Of a stretch of DNA of 64,000 nt, positions 8,937-17,063 are shown one piece after another. This DNA is from SHZL01 sp031362985. GTDB taxonomy: Bacteria > Pseudomonadota > Gammaproteobacteria > Xanthomonadales > SZUA-36. The DNA is taken from contig JANLTO010000011.1 of assembly GCA_031362985.1 (NCBI GenBank), forward strand, positions 1-64,000, in the 5' to 3' direction. The notes under the pieces were generated by a model. It saw only the letters and a list, made by a program, of their open reading frames with translations. It was not told the DNA's origin and did no database searches. Every line of letters begins with the position of its first letter. The stretch's first letter is position 1. The position numbers and the translations under genes are program-made.

Positions 8937-9108
8937 CTGTAAATCCTCCTGGAGTTTATAAATCTCCGGCCACTGAATGGCGGAGCGTAAAAGTCGGTCA
9001 TTCTACAGGACAAGCAAGTCACTTGCCATGTGCCTGTCCCGACCTTGCATGCAAATCCTCCCAAGTCGCAGGTAATGCGGGCTAAATTCGGACCGCAGGT
9101 CAGACTAC

Positions 9109-9139
9109 AAGTTTCCACCATCTTCAGAAGTTTCCACCA
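9109..9139 (+). repeat. 12-base direct repeat upstream of the psp promoter
   Basis: AAGTTTCCACCA occurs at 9109-9120 and again at 9128-9139, offset by 19 bases. It lies roughly 130-160 bases upstream of the expected pspA transcription start, where enhancer sites for a sigma-54 activator such as PspF would be expected. No activator gene is in the window. Confidence 0.5.
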
Positions 9140-9243
9140 CCTTTTGGTCGATTTGGCCATGACGCATTATTCAGCACTTCTTCGCAAATATTTTTATGAA
9201 CTTAAATTTATTCATTTCAATGACTTAAGAATTAATCCCAAAA

Positions 9244-9259
9244 TGGCACGAACCCTGCA
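9244..9259 (+). promoter_or_regulatory. Sigma-54 promoter of pspABC
   Basis: TGGCAC at 9244-9249 and CTGCA at 9255-9259 give the invariant GG-N10-GC spacing (GG 9245-9246, GC 9257-9258) of the -24/-12 elements. It lies about 40 bases upstream of the pspA ATG. Sigma-54 control is the known mode of psp regulation. Confidence 0.88.
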
Positions 9260-9298
9260 TTAATCTGTACACGTAATTATATTTGGGAGACGGACAAC

Positions 9299-9982
9299 AT
9301 GGGTGTTTTTTCGCGGTTCAGTGACATCGTAAATGCCAATATCAATGCAGTACTGGAGAAAGCGGAAGATCCCGAAAAGATCATTCGCCTCATGATCCAG
9401 GAAATGGAAGACACCCTGGTGGAAATACGCTCAGCTGCCGCCAAGTGCATTGCAGACCGCAAGGAACTGCGCCGCCATGCTGAATATCTCGAACGGGAAA
9501 AGTCCGAATGGGAACGGCGGGCCGAACTTGCCTTACGCAGGGAGCGTGAAGACCTGGCAAGAGCTGCATTAACGGAGAAACAGGCCGTCGATGACCAGAT
9601 TGGCAAACTGAACCTGGAGTCAGGGGTGCTGGACAGCCAACTGGACAAGTTCACTGCCGACATCAGCCAATTGCAAGGCAAACTCAACGATGCGAAGCTG
9701 CGCCAGCGCAGTATCGTCATTCGGCACCAGACGGCGCAGTCACAACTGGCGGCAAGGCGTCATATTCACGGTGACCGGATCGACGAAATGCTGTTTCGGT
9801 TTGAGTCAGCAGAACGACGTATCGATAAAGTGGAATCCGAAGCCGAGGCGGTAGCAATGGGCCGCAACCGCACGCTGGCCGGTGAAATTGCCGACCTGGA
9901 AACCGACGACCGGGTTGAAGCTGAACTAAACCGGCTGAAGTCAAAAGTTGGCGAAAAACCTCAGGAGAATACTAATGAGTGA
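9299..9982 (+). CDS. pspA: Phage shock protein A
   Basis: A 227-residue PspA/IM30 family protein, mostly coiled coil, opening MGVFSRFSDIVNANINAVLEKAEDPEK as in proteobacterial PspA. It binds the inner membrane under stress, supports membrane integrity and inhibits the activator PspF. A GGGAG-type site precedes the ATG. It is the first gene of pspABC; its stop lies inside the pspB start region. The sigma-54 promoter immediately upstream fits stress induction. Confidence 0.96.
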   Translation: MGVFSRFSDIVNANINAVLEKAEDPEKIIRLMIQEMEDTLVEIRSAAAKCIADRKELRRHAEYLEREKSEWERRAELALRREREDLARAALTEKQAVDDQIGKLNLESGVLDSQLDKFTADISQLQGKLNDAKLRQRSIVIRHQTAQSQLAARRHIHGDRIDEMLFRFESAERRIDKVESEAEAVAMGRNRTLAGEIADLETDDRVEAELNRLKSKVGEKPQENTNE

Positions 9983-10193
9983 AGTTATACCTATCCTGGC
10001 GCTTACTGTTTGCTTTCCACTATGGCTAATTTTTCACTACGTCACCAAGTGGAAATCCGCCAAGGGACTGTCAGCCGAAGATGAAAAAATGCTGAGCGAA
10101 GTGTGGGAATCCACCAACCGCATGGAAGAACGCATCAAGACACTGGAGCGCATCCTGGATATCGAAGCACCGAACTGGAGAAGCCGCGCATGA
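9975..10193 (+). CDS. pspB: Phage shock protein B
   Basis: A 72-residue protein with one N-terminal membrane helix (VIPILALTVCFPLWLIFHYVT) and a helical, charged C-terminal part with repeated ME/RI heptads. PspB and PspC sense envelope stress and draw PspA away from PspF. The start at 9975 follows AGGAG at 9963-9967 and overlaps the pspA end by eight bases. Its stop overlaps the pspC start (ATGA). Confidence 0.92.
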   Translation: MSEVIPILALTVCFPLWLIFHYVTKWKSAKGLSAEDEKMLSEVWESTNRMEERIKTLERILDIEAPNWRSRA

Positions 10194-10597
10194 GCGAGTT
10201 TTACAAACGCCAGAATCCGCATCGACTCTACCGGGACAAGAAGAACGCTATGCTTGCGGGAGTCTGCGCGGGCGTTGCTGACTATTTTGATTTCAACCGC
10301 AAAGGCCTTCGGGTCGCTGTGGTGTTACTCATGCTGTTCCCACCATTTATTCCGTTTGCCATCATTGCCTACATCCTCCTGGCCACGCTCCTTCCGGCAA
10401 AACCCAGTGAATTGTATGCTGATGAGGAGCGCGCCGTGTTCTGGCGTGGTGTAAACAATGCGCCCAGGGACGTATTTGGATCTTTGAGTCATCGCTTCCG
10501 CGAACTCAATATTCGACTGGAAAAAATGGAAGCTTACGTGACTTCCCGTGAATTCGAGTTCGACCGGGAACTGGGTAAACGGTCGCATCCCGGCTAG
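10190..10597 (+). CDS. pspC: Phage shock protein C
   Basis: A 135-residue PspC-domain protein. LYRDKKNAMLAGVCAGVADYF is the family signature, followed by a hydrophobic helix (VAVVLLMLFPPFIPFAIIAYILL) and a C-terminal helical tail with a leucine-zipper-like register. It is an inner-membrane partner of PspB. The ATG at 10190 overlaps the pspB stop. No pspD follows; the next gene is convergent. A 7-bp hairpin without a T-tract (CCCGGCT/AGCCGGG, 10589-10614) covers the end of the gene. Confidence 0.94.
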   Translation: MSEFYKRQNPHRLYRDKKNAMLAGVCAGVADYFDFNRKGLRVAVVLLMLFPPFIPFAIIAYILLATLLPAKPSELYADEERAVFWRGVNNAPRDVFGSLSHRFRELNIRLEKMEAYVTSREFEFDRELGKRSHPG

Positions 10598-10618
10598 TTT
10601 TATCTCCAGCCGGGGGAC

Positions 10619-11551
10619 TTACTCGCCAGCAGCATGTGCGTCTTTCTCTCCCGCAGTCACAGCCAGATCGAGGCGGTTTTCCTGCGGCGGTAAAGGGCAA
10701 GTGGCAAATTCGTTGAAAGCGCAAGGCGGGTTGTAAGCCTTGTTGAAGTCCACCACAAGGAGACCATCCACCGGCAGGCCTTCGCTATATAGAAACCTCC
10801 CGGCACCATAAGTACCCTTGCCGCTGGTCCTGTCCGCGAATATAAACCACACGCTTTCCGATTTTTCGTCACCCAGGCCTATAATCTGGTGGTTTTTTCC
10901 ATCACGCGCAAACTCAAACACCCCGTAGATCTGTGTGGCCGAGACCTGGCCCAGCACATTGCCGATGTCGATTGTCTGCCCAGGACTTGCCGGGATCAGG
11001 CGACCGCTAATGCGCCAGTCGGGCTGTATGTCGTAGCTCTGAATGCCTTTGAAATTCGCCAATGCTGGCGCCTGATTGTCGAACACCCGTAGCGCATAGG
11101 ACTCCCGGAAAATTACATAAAATCCCGAGGAGCCGCTGCTGACCACAGTCGGCTCGCCCGTGTCATCTGCCACCAATATCACACTTTCTGGCGTTGCCCC
11201 CTCTATCCCGGCTCCGTCGATGCTGATATCCGTATCCGCGGCCCGAATAAACGTGAGGGTCTTGTCGCTCAATTCAACGCTGCCCCAGTAGGCAGGGCCA
11301 ACGGTCAGCGTGATGTCATTGCCAGGGCCGCTGCCGATCCGGTTTGTTCCCTGCTTCAGCCACTCCAGACCAACCAGGGTGAGCCAGCCATTGGAACGCC
11401 GAAGCGATTCGTCACGCTCCGTACGCCACTTGAGGACTTCCTGCACTTCCTGGTCCGGAGTCACTGTGGCAGTTTGCGTTGAGGCGGCAGTTCCCGCTTG
11501 CGCCGATGACATCAGAAAAATTGCGCTAAACAGGAAACTCAGCCTGCGCAT
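10619..11551 (-). CDS. DUF1684 domain-containing exported protein
   Basis: A protein of 310 residues with signal peptide MRRLSFLFSAIFLMSSAQAG. DUF1684 hallmarks are present: NGWLTLVGLEWLKQG early, and near the C-terminus LVVDFNKAYNPPCAFNEFATCPLPPQENRL followed by AGE. The ATG at 11551 is preferred because GAGGG precedes it. The family is widespread and its activity unproven. It lies 78 bases downstream of manC, with a hairpin between them, so it may or may not share that transcript. Confidence 0.82.
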   Translation of the reverse strand: MRRLSFLFSAIFLMSSAQAGTAASTQTATVTPDQEVQEVLKWRTERDESLRRSNGWLTLVGLEWLKQGTNRIGSGPGNDITLTVGPAYWGSVELSDKTLTFIRAADTDISIDGAGIEGATPESVILVADDTGEPTVVSSGSSGFYVIFRESYALRVFDNQAPALANFKGIQSYDIQPDWRISGRLIPASPGQTIDIGNVLGQVSATQIYGVFEFARDGKNHQIIGLGDEKSESVWFIFADRTSGKGTYGAGRFLYSEGLPVDGLLVVDFNKAYNPPCAFNEFATCPLPPQENRLDLAVTAGEKDAHAAGE

Positions 11552-11600
11552 TTTGCACCCTCTGCCCACCGTGAAACGAATCCGGCAGCGCTCACCACTT

Positions 11601-11631
11601 GAGGCGACTCTGAATAAATCAGAAGCTCCTC
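11601..11631. repeat. Hairpin with TCTGAATAAATCAGA core, copy 2
   Basis: The palindrome TCTGAATAAATCAGA (11609-11623) is flanked by GAGG and CCTC, which can pair around an imperfect inner stem. It overlaps the manC stop codon. The core is identical to that at 5120-5134 while the outer arms differ, and both copies sit at gene ends. Confidence 0.6.
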
Positions 11632-13057
11632 AAGGAACCCTGCCATAAATGTCTTCGTAGCGAACGATGTCGTCCTCGCCAAAATAGTCACCCGTTTGTA
11701 CTTCAATCAGGTGCACGTCTTCTGTACCGGGGTTCTCAAGGCGATGACGGGTTTGCGCCGGAATGTCTGTTGATTCATTGGTATTGAGCAGAAATTCCCG
11801 GTCACCCAAACGTACCTTGGCCACGCCGCGAACCACGGTCCAGTGCTCTGAGCGTTTCTTGTGCGACTGCAGTGACAGCACCTGACCTGGTTTTACCACC
11901 AGTCGCTTCACCTTACAGTCATCGGCGTCTTCCAGAATGGAATAACTGCCCCAGGGTCTGTGGACTGTCTGGTGAAACTCCGCCGCTATATGCTCAAGCT
12001 CGACCAGTTGATTGACCACCTGTTTGACATCCTGCGCGTGATCCCGGTCAGCCACGAGGACTGCATCACCAGTGTCTATGATGAGAAGATTGTTCACACC
12101 CACTGCGGCAACCAAACGCTTTCCACTCTGCACAAAGCAATTGCGGCTCCCAATCATAACTGCCTTGCCGAGAATGCTATTGCCCGATTCGTCGGACTCA
12201 TACAATTCGCTGATGGCCTTCCATGATCCGATGTCGTTCCAGGAGAATTCCCCAACCACGACAGCGGTGTTGTCGGCCTTCTCCATAACCGCGTAGTCGA
12301 TAGAAATATCCGGGCACCGGGCAAACTGCTCCGGCGAAATTTCCATGGGCTCACAATCGTGGTCCAACACATCCCAGCAGGCCTTTGCTGCGTGGTAGAC
12401 CGCAGGAGCAAACTTTTCCAAAGCGGCGAGAAAAGCGCTCGCCTGGAAACAAAACATGCCGGAGTTCCAATCGAATTCTCCGGAAGCGCAATAAGCCTTT
12501 GCGGTCTCGAGATCGGGCTTCTCGACAAAGGCAGCTACTTCGAAGCCTTCAGAGTTCGCGATCCGCCGGCCTTTACGGATGTACCCATAACCGGTTTCTG
12601 CATGCGTTGGGTGGACACCAAAAGTAACCAGTAGGCCACGCTCTGCCAGGCGGGCAGCTTCATCAACTGCCTTGCAAAATTTGGCCTCATCCGGCACCAG
12701 GTGATCAGCAGGAAGCACCAGCATCGTGGCATCAACACCTGAACGATGCTGCAGGTACATTGCGGCCAACGCTATGGCTGGCGCGGTGTTTCTGCCAACG
12801 GGTTCGAGCAGGAACGGGTGTTCATGCCCTGCTTCAGCAAGCTGATTGTACAAATCACGGGTGTAAAAATAATAGTCCCTGCTGGTCACAGTCAGGATGG
12901 GCGAGTTTCCCGCCACCGCGAGGGCTCGGCGAAATGTTTTTTCTGCCAGTGATTCGCCGTCGAGCAGCTTCATAAAAGGCTTGGGATGCGCCCGGCGTGA
13001 AACCGGCCACAAGCGCGTGCCCGCGCCCCCGGAGAGAATGACCGGGATCAGGCTCAT
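11630..13057 (-). CDS. manC: Mannose-1-phosphate guanylyltransferase / mannose-6-phosphate isomerase
   Basis: A type II bifunctional enzyme of 475 residues. The N-terminal nucleotidyltransferase domain opens LIPVILSGGAGTRLWPVSRRAHPKPF, with the GTP-binding GGXGXRLXPXXRXXXPK motif. The C-terminal cupin isomerase domain contains RPWGSY and QSHKKRSEHWTVVRG. It makes GDP-mannose from fructose-6-phosphate together with a phosphomannomutase, which is not in this window. The ATG at 13057 gives the conserved N-terminus. It is the last gene of the ssb-rmlBACD-manC run, so rhamnose and mannose donors for surface polysaccharide appear co-expressed. Confidence 0.94.
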   Translation of the reverse strand: MSLIPVILSGGAGTRLWPVSRRAHPKPFMKLLDGESLAEKTFRRALAVAGNSPILTVTSRDYYFYTRDLYNQLAEAGHEHPFLLEPVGRNTAPAIALAAMYLQHRSGVDATMLVLPADHLVPDEAKFCKAVDEAARLAERGLLVTFGVHPTHAETGYGYIRKGRRIANSEGFEVAAFVEKPDLETAKAYCASGEFDWNSGMFCFQASAFLAALEKFAPAVYHAAKACWDVLDHDCEPMEISPEQFARCPDISIDYAVMEKADNTAVVVGEFSWNDIGSWKAISELYESDESGNSILGKAVMIGSRNCFVQSGKRLVAAVGVNNLLIIDTGDAVLVADRDHAQDVKQVVNQLVELEHIAAEFHQTVHRPWGSYSILEDADDCKVKRLVVKPGQVLSLQSHKKRSEHWTVVRGVAKVRLGDREFLLNTNESTDIPAQTRHRLENPGTEDVHLIEVQTGDYFGEDDIVRYEDIYGRVP

Positions 13058-13073
13058 GCAACGGCCAACCAAT

Positions 13074-13979
13074 TCATACTTCGAGCTCCTTGAGGCAAGC
13101 CCGCAACGAGGACTCCAGTTCGGGCGCGTTTAATCCGAAAACTTTTCTGATTGCGGTGGTATCGAGCACCGAGTAAGCCGGTCGCCGGGCGACTTGCGGG
13201 AACTCGGTCGATCTCACCGATTTCAATCGTGGAATTTCATGCAGCAGGTTTAGTTCCATGGCCAGTTCGAAAATCAACTTGGCGAAGTCATACCAGGTCG
13301 AAATACTGCTGTCACAATAGTGAAAGATGCCTTGCCGGCTGGAATCTGCACCTGCCTCGGTGGCCAATTGCAACACAGTTGCCGAAACCCGAGCCAGGTT
13401 GCGTGCCCAGGTGGGGCAGCCGGTTTGGTCACTGACGATGCTCAACTCGGAACGCTGCCGCGCCAGACGCAACATATTCAGGACGAAATTACTGCCATGG
13501 GTGGAGTAAACCCAGGAGGTGCGCAGGATGACGTGACGGCAACCACTGGCGCCTATGGCCCACTCACCCGCCAACTTACTTTCACCATAAACACCCAGCG
13601 GACCGGTCAAATCACCTTCAAGGTAGGGCCGCTCAGATTCACCGGAGAAAACATAGTCTGTTGAATAATGCAGCATGAAACTGTCATGGTGCTTGCACCA
13701 GCGCGCCAGCACTGCCGGCAACTCTGCGTTGATCCGGAATGCCGCGCGATGTTCTCCTTCAGCTCTATCCACCGCCGTGTAGGCCGCGGCGTTAATTACC
13801 ACATCCGGGCTTTGTTGCTTGAGCAGGTCTTCCAGTTGTCGCAGGTCGGACAAGTCCATTTCAATGCAATTGTCTCCACCAGGAAATCGATCAAGCGAAA
13901 CCATCCGGCCGAGGCCGGCCAGGCTGGCTTGCAGCTCCTGACCAAGTTGGCCGGAGGCACCTGTGAGCAGTATATTCAC
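13074..13979 (-). CDS. rmlD: dTDP-4-dehydrorhamnose reductase
   Basis: A 301-residue SDR with an N-terminal Rossmann motif (NILLTGASGQLGQEL), the YSTDYVFSG segment and the catalytic YGESKLAGE (YxxxK). It performs the last step to dTDP-L-rhamnose. The start overlaps the rmlC stop by four bases, and manC starts 16 bases after its stop. Confidence 0.95.
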   Translation of the reverse strand: MNILLTGASGQLGQELQASLAGLGRMVSLDRFPGGDNCIEMDLSDLRQLEDLLKQQSPDVVINAAAYTAVDRAEGEHRAAFRINAELPAVLARWCKHHDSFMLHYSTDYVFSGESERPYLEGDLTGPLGVYGESKLAGEWAIGASGCRHVILRTSWVYSTHGSNFVLNMLRLARQRSELSIVSDQTGCPTWARNLARVSATVLQLATEAGADSSRQGIFHYCDSSISTWYDFAKLIFELAMELNLLHEIPRLKSVRSTEFPQVARRPAYSVLDTTAIRKVFGLNAPELESSLRACLKELEV

Positions 13980-14533
13980 TGTTGCATGCGCGGCAGATTT
14001 CCCTGCGCAACCTCCCTGAGCAATGGCGCATCGCGATCCTTTTCAGACAAACCCTGCGCTTCAATTGGCCACTCTACTGCAATATCCGGATCATTCCAGG
14101 CTATGACAGAATCGTAAGGTGCGTGGTACTGCTCAGTGCACAGGTAATTCATCAGGGCACCTTCACCCAGCACACAAAAGCCGTGGGCAAATCCTTCCGG
14201 CACATAGAGTTGGCGATGGTTCTGCCCGGAAAGCTCAACCCCTACCCATTTTCCAAAAGTCGGCGAATCACTGCGGATATCAACACCGACATCAAATACC
14301 CGGCCTTCCAGCACCGAGACCAGTTTCCCCTGCGGTTGCGGATACTGGTAGTGCAGGCCACGCAGCACTCCAGGCCCTGAGCGCGATAGGTTCGATTGGA
14401 CAAATTGTTTTGGAAAGGGCTCGCCGGTATAAGAACCGAGCTTCCACAATTCCATGAAATAGCCGCGCTCATCCCCGTGCACCACTGGCTCGATGATGAC
14501 CAGGCCTGCAATCCCCGTTTGGATGATTTTCAA
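13976..14533 (-). CDS. rmlC: dTDP-4-dehydrorhamnose 3,5-epimerase
   Basis: A 185-residue cupin-fold epimerase with the usual QSNLSRSGPGVLRGLHYQ, FDVGVDIR and YVPEGFAHGF motifs, including the catalytic His of GLHYQ. It overlaps both neighbours by four bases (rmlA upstream, rmlD downstream), so the three enzymes are translationally coupled. Confidence 0.95.
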   Translation of the reverse strand: MKIIQTGIAGLVIIEPVVHGDERGYFMELWKLGSYTGEPFPKQFVQSNLSRSGPGVLRGLHYQYPQPQGKLVSVLEGRVFDVGVDIRSDSPTFGKWVGVELSGQNHRQLYVPEGFAHGFCVLGEGALMNYLCTEQYHAPYDSVIAWNDPDIAVEWPIEAQGLSEKDRDAPLLREVAQGNLPRMQQ

Positions 14534-15414
14534 GCTTCCCGGACCCGGCTGAGCAACTGCAGGAGGTATTCGCCATAGCCGCTCTTGCGCAGGGGTTCAG
14601 CCAGCCGCCGGATTTGCGCCTCGTCAATCCAGCCCTGCAAAAAAGCGATTTCTTCGGGGCACGCAATTTTCAAACCCTGGCGGGCTTCTATGGTCTCTAT
14701 GAAATTCGCCGCCTGATGCAAAGACTCATGGGTACCTGTATCCAGCCAGGCATAGCCGCGCCCCAGGCGTTCCATCACCAGGCTGCCATCGCCGAGGTAA
14801 CGCCGGTTCAGGTCCGTAATCTCCAGTTCACCCCGTGCTGAGGGCTTGAGTTCACGCGCAAAACTGCTGGCCCTTTCGTCGTAAAAGTACAAACCGGTAA
14901 CCGCATAATTGGACCGCGGCTGGTGGGGTTTTTCTTCGATGCCGATCACGCGCAGATCTTTATCAAATTCGACCACGCCATACCGTTCCGGATCACGCAC
15001 CCAGTAACCAAAAACCGTTGCGCCGTGCTCACGACCAGCTGCGCGTTCCAATACTTCACTGAGCCCGCCGCCATGAAAAATATTGTCTCCAAGGATCAGG
15101 CAAGACGGGCTGCCGGCGAGAAATTCCTCGGCAATAATCAGCGCCTGGGCCAGTCCGTCGGGATTGGCTTGCGCAGCAAACTCAAGCCGGATGCCCCAGT
15201 CGCTGCCGTCGCCCAGCAATTGCCTGAACATACCTTGCTCATGGGGAGTGGTGATGATGAGTATTTCGCTGATGCCCGCCTGCATCAGCGTAGCGAGGGG
15301 GTAAAAGATCATCGGCTTGTCATACACTGGCAGCAGTTGTTTGCTCACCACGCGGGTAAGCGGATACAAGCGGGTGCCGCTGCCTCCGGCCAGGATAATT
15401 CCTTTTCTGGTCAT
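14530..15414 (-). CDS. rmlA: Glucose-1-phosphate thymidylyltransferase
   Basis: A 294-residue RmlA-type nucleotidyltransferase. KGIILAGGSGTRLYPLTRVVSKQLLPVYDKPM is the canonical N-terminus, and CLILGDNIFHG and LDTGTHESL are the other family motifs. It converts glucose-1-phosphate and dTTP to dTDP-glucose, the first step towards dTDP-rhamnose, and is normally feedback-inhibited by the end product. The gene lies 17 bases after rmlB. Confidence 0.96.
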   Translation of the reverse strand: MTRKGIILAGGSGTRLYPLTRVVSKQLLPVYDKPMIFYPLATLMQAGISEILIITTPHEQGMFRQLLGDGSDWGIRLEFAAQANPDGLAQALIIAEEFLAGSPSCLILGDNIFHGGGLSEVLERAAGREHGATVFGYWVRDPERYGVVEFDKDLRVIGIEEKPHQPRSNYAVTGLYFYDERASSFARELKPSARGELEITDLNRRYLGDGSLVMERLGRGYAWLDTGTHESLHQAANFIETIEARQGLKIACPEEIAFLQGWIDEAQIRRLAEPLRKSGYGEYLLQLLSRVREA

Positions 15415-15431
15415 GGTTCCAATGTCCCCGC

Positions 15432-16499
15432 TCAGGCCGTCTTGCTCAATCCCAGGCGTTCCCCCTGGTAGCTACCGTCACGCGCGCGCTTGATCCAGTC
15501 TCCGTTTGCCAGGTACCAGTCTACAGTTTGCTCAAGGCCCTGCTCAAAACTCACTTTGGTCTGCCACCCCAGCCGGGACCGAAGCTTGCTGCAATCAATG
15601 GCGTAGCGGCGATCATGCCCGGGCCGGTCGGTAACGTGGGCTATGAGGTGTGTACGATCGGCGCACTGCGCATGGGGGATTTTCCGGTCCAATGCCGCGC
15701 AGATGGCGGTTACCACCTGGAGATTGGTGCGCTCGGATGAACCCCCAATGTTATACACCTCGCCACATGTTCCTCCTTGCAACACCGCATTGATGGCATC
15801 GACATGATCCTGCACAAAAAGCCAGTCACGCACCTGCAATCCGTCACCATAAACCGGCAGAGGTTTGAGTAACAGGGCATTGAGAATCACCAGCGGAATC
15901 AATTTCTCCGGGAACTGGTAGGGGCCATAGTTGTTGGAACAATTTGTGGTCAGAACGGGTAAACCGTAGGTGTGGTAAAACGCGCGCACAAGGTGATCGG
16001 AGCCCGCCTTGGATGCAGCATAAGGCGAATTGGGCGCGTATGGGGTCAACTCCGTGAACGCCCCGGTATTGCCGAGACTGCCATACACTTCGTCGGTAGA
16101 AACATGCACAAAGCGGAACACATCGCGCTCCCCTGCTTGCAGCCCCCGCCAGTGATCCAGGGCGCACTGCAGCAGGTTGAGAGTCCCGACAATATTGGTT
16201 TGCACGAAGGCGCCGGGGCCATCTATGGAACGATCGACGTGGCTTTCGGCAGCAAAGTTGATTACCGCATCCGGCTGGTATCTCGCAAACAGGCCGTGCA
16301 CCAGTTCGGCATCAGCAATATTGCCATGCACGAAAACATGCCTGGCATCGCCTGCCAGCGAAGCCAGCGTGTCGAGGTTACCCGCATAGGTCAACAGGTC
16401 GAGGTTTACGATGCACAGTGCCGCGTCCTGGCTGAGGCTGCGCAATATGTAGTTGCCACCTATAAACCCGGCACCACCGGTGACAAGCAAAGTTTTCAT
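15432..16499 (-). CDS. rmlB: dTDP-glucose 4,6-dehydratase
   Basis: A 355-residue extended SDR. LLVTGGAGFIGGNYI is the NAD site, HVSTDEVYGSLG carries the catalytic Thr-Asp-Glu and YAASKAGSDHLVRA the YxxxK. The frame is open to 16640, but the ATG at 16499 gives the conserved N-terminus. It starts only about ten bases after the ssb stop, so the rhamnose genes appear to be co-transcribed with ssb, an unusual pairing. Confidence 0.95.
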   Translation of the reverse strand: MKTLLVTGGAGFIGGNYILRSLSQDAALCIVNLDLLTYAGNLDTLASLAGDARHVFVHGNIADAELVHGLFARYQPDAVINFAAESHVDRSIDGPGAFVQTNIVGTLNLLQCALDHWRGLQAGERDVFRFVHVSTDEVYGSLGNTGAFTELTPYAPNSPYAASKAGSDHLVRAFYHTYGLPVLTTNCSNNYGPYQFPEKLIPLVILNALLLKPLPVYGDGLQVRDWLFVQDHVDAINAVLQGGTCGEVYNIGGSSERTNLQVVTAICAALDRKIPHAQCADRTHLIAHVTDRPGHDRRYAIDCSKLRSRLGWQTKVSFEQGLEQTVDWYLANGDWIKRARDGSYQGERLGLSKTA

Positions 16500-16509
16500 A
16501 AGCACAGGC

Positions 16510-16983
16510 TCAGAACGGAATATCGTCTTCCGCAAAGCCGTCGGATTCGTCAAAAGGTGGCGGTTCACCTGCACTCTGTCGCGCGGGTGGTGAATCGCGG
16601 AACCCTTTCTTTTCTTGCGGGGGCCTGTCCGCACCTTCACTGCCGCTGCGACCGCCCAGCATCTGCATATCGTTGGCTACCACTTCGGTGGTATAGCGAT
16701 CCTGGCCGTCCTTGTCCTGCCACTTGCGCGTTCTTATTGATCCCTCGACATACACCTGGCTGCCCTTTTTCAGATATTCGCCGGCGATTTCAGCCAGGCG
16801 ATTGAAAAATACCACACGGTGCCATTCGGTCCGTTCCTGCTGCTCACCACTGGTCTTGTCGCGCCAGGACTCGCTGGTTGCCATAGTGATGTTGGTAATC
16901 GCAGAACCGCTGGCGGTATAGCGAACTTCCGGGTCTTTTCCAATGTTACCAACGAGGATGACTTTATTGATCCCGCGTGCCAT
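16510..16983 (-). CDS. ssb: Single-stranded DNA-binding protein
   Basis: A 157-residue SSB with the OB-fold N-terminus MARGINKVILVGNIGKDPEVRYT, a disordered Gly/Pro/Gln-poor linker and the acidic protein-interaction tip ending DDIPF. It coats single-stranded DNA and recruits repair and replication partners. The ATG at 16983 is preceded by GGGAG at the right distance. It lies 80 bases downstream of the MFS gene, a neighbour shared with many gammaproteobacteria. Confidence 0.96.
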   Translation of the reverse strand: MARGINKVILVGNIGKDPEVRYTASGSAITNITMATSESWRDKTSGEQQERTEWHRVVFFNRLAEIAGEYLKKGSQVYVEGSIRTRKWQDKDGQDRYTTEVVANDMQMLGGRSGSEGADRPPQEKKGFRDSPPARQSAGEPPPFDESDGFAEDDIPF

Positions 16984-17063
16984 CAAGCATCTCCCTTTGG
17001 TGCCCGCTGGCACCTCGATTGCGGTTTACTAGTAAGAAATTCAGAGCAGGAAGTTTATCACAG

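Larger units (their letters stand above)
8937..9298. promoter_or_regulatory. Divergent control region between FKBP gene and pspA
   Basis: This 362-base non-coding stretch holds the FKBP ribosome-binding site at its left end, a 12-base direct repeat at 9109-9139, an AT-rich tract around 9190-9240 suitable for DNA bending, and the sigma-54 promoter of pspA at 9244-9259. No open reading frame in it is convincing. Confidence 0.7.
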
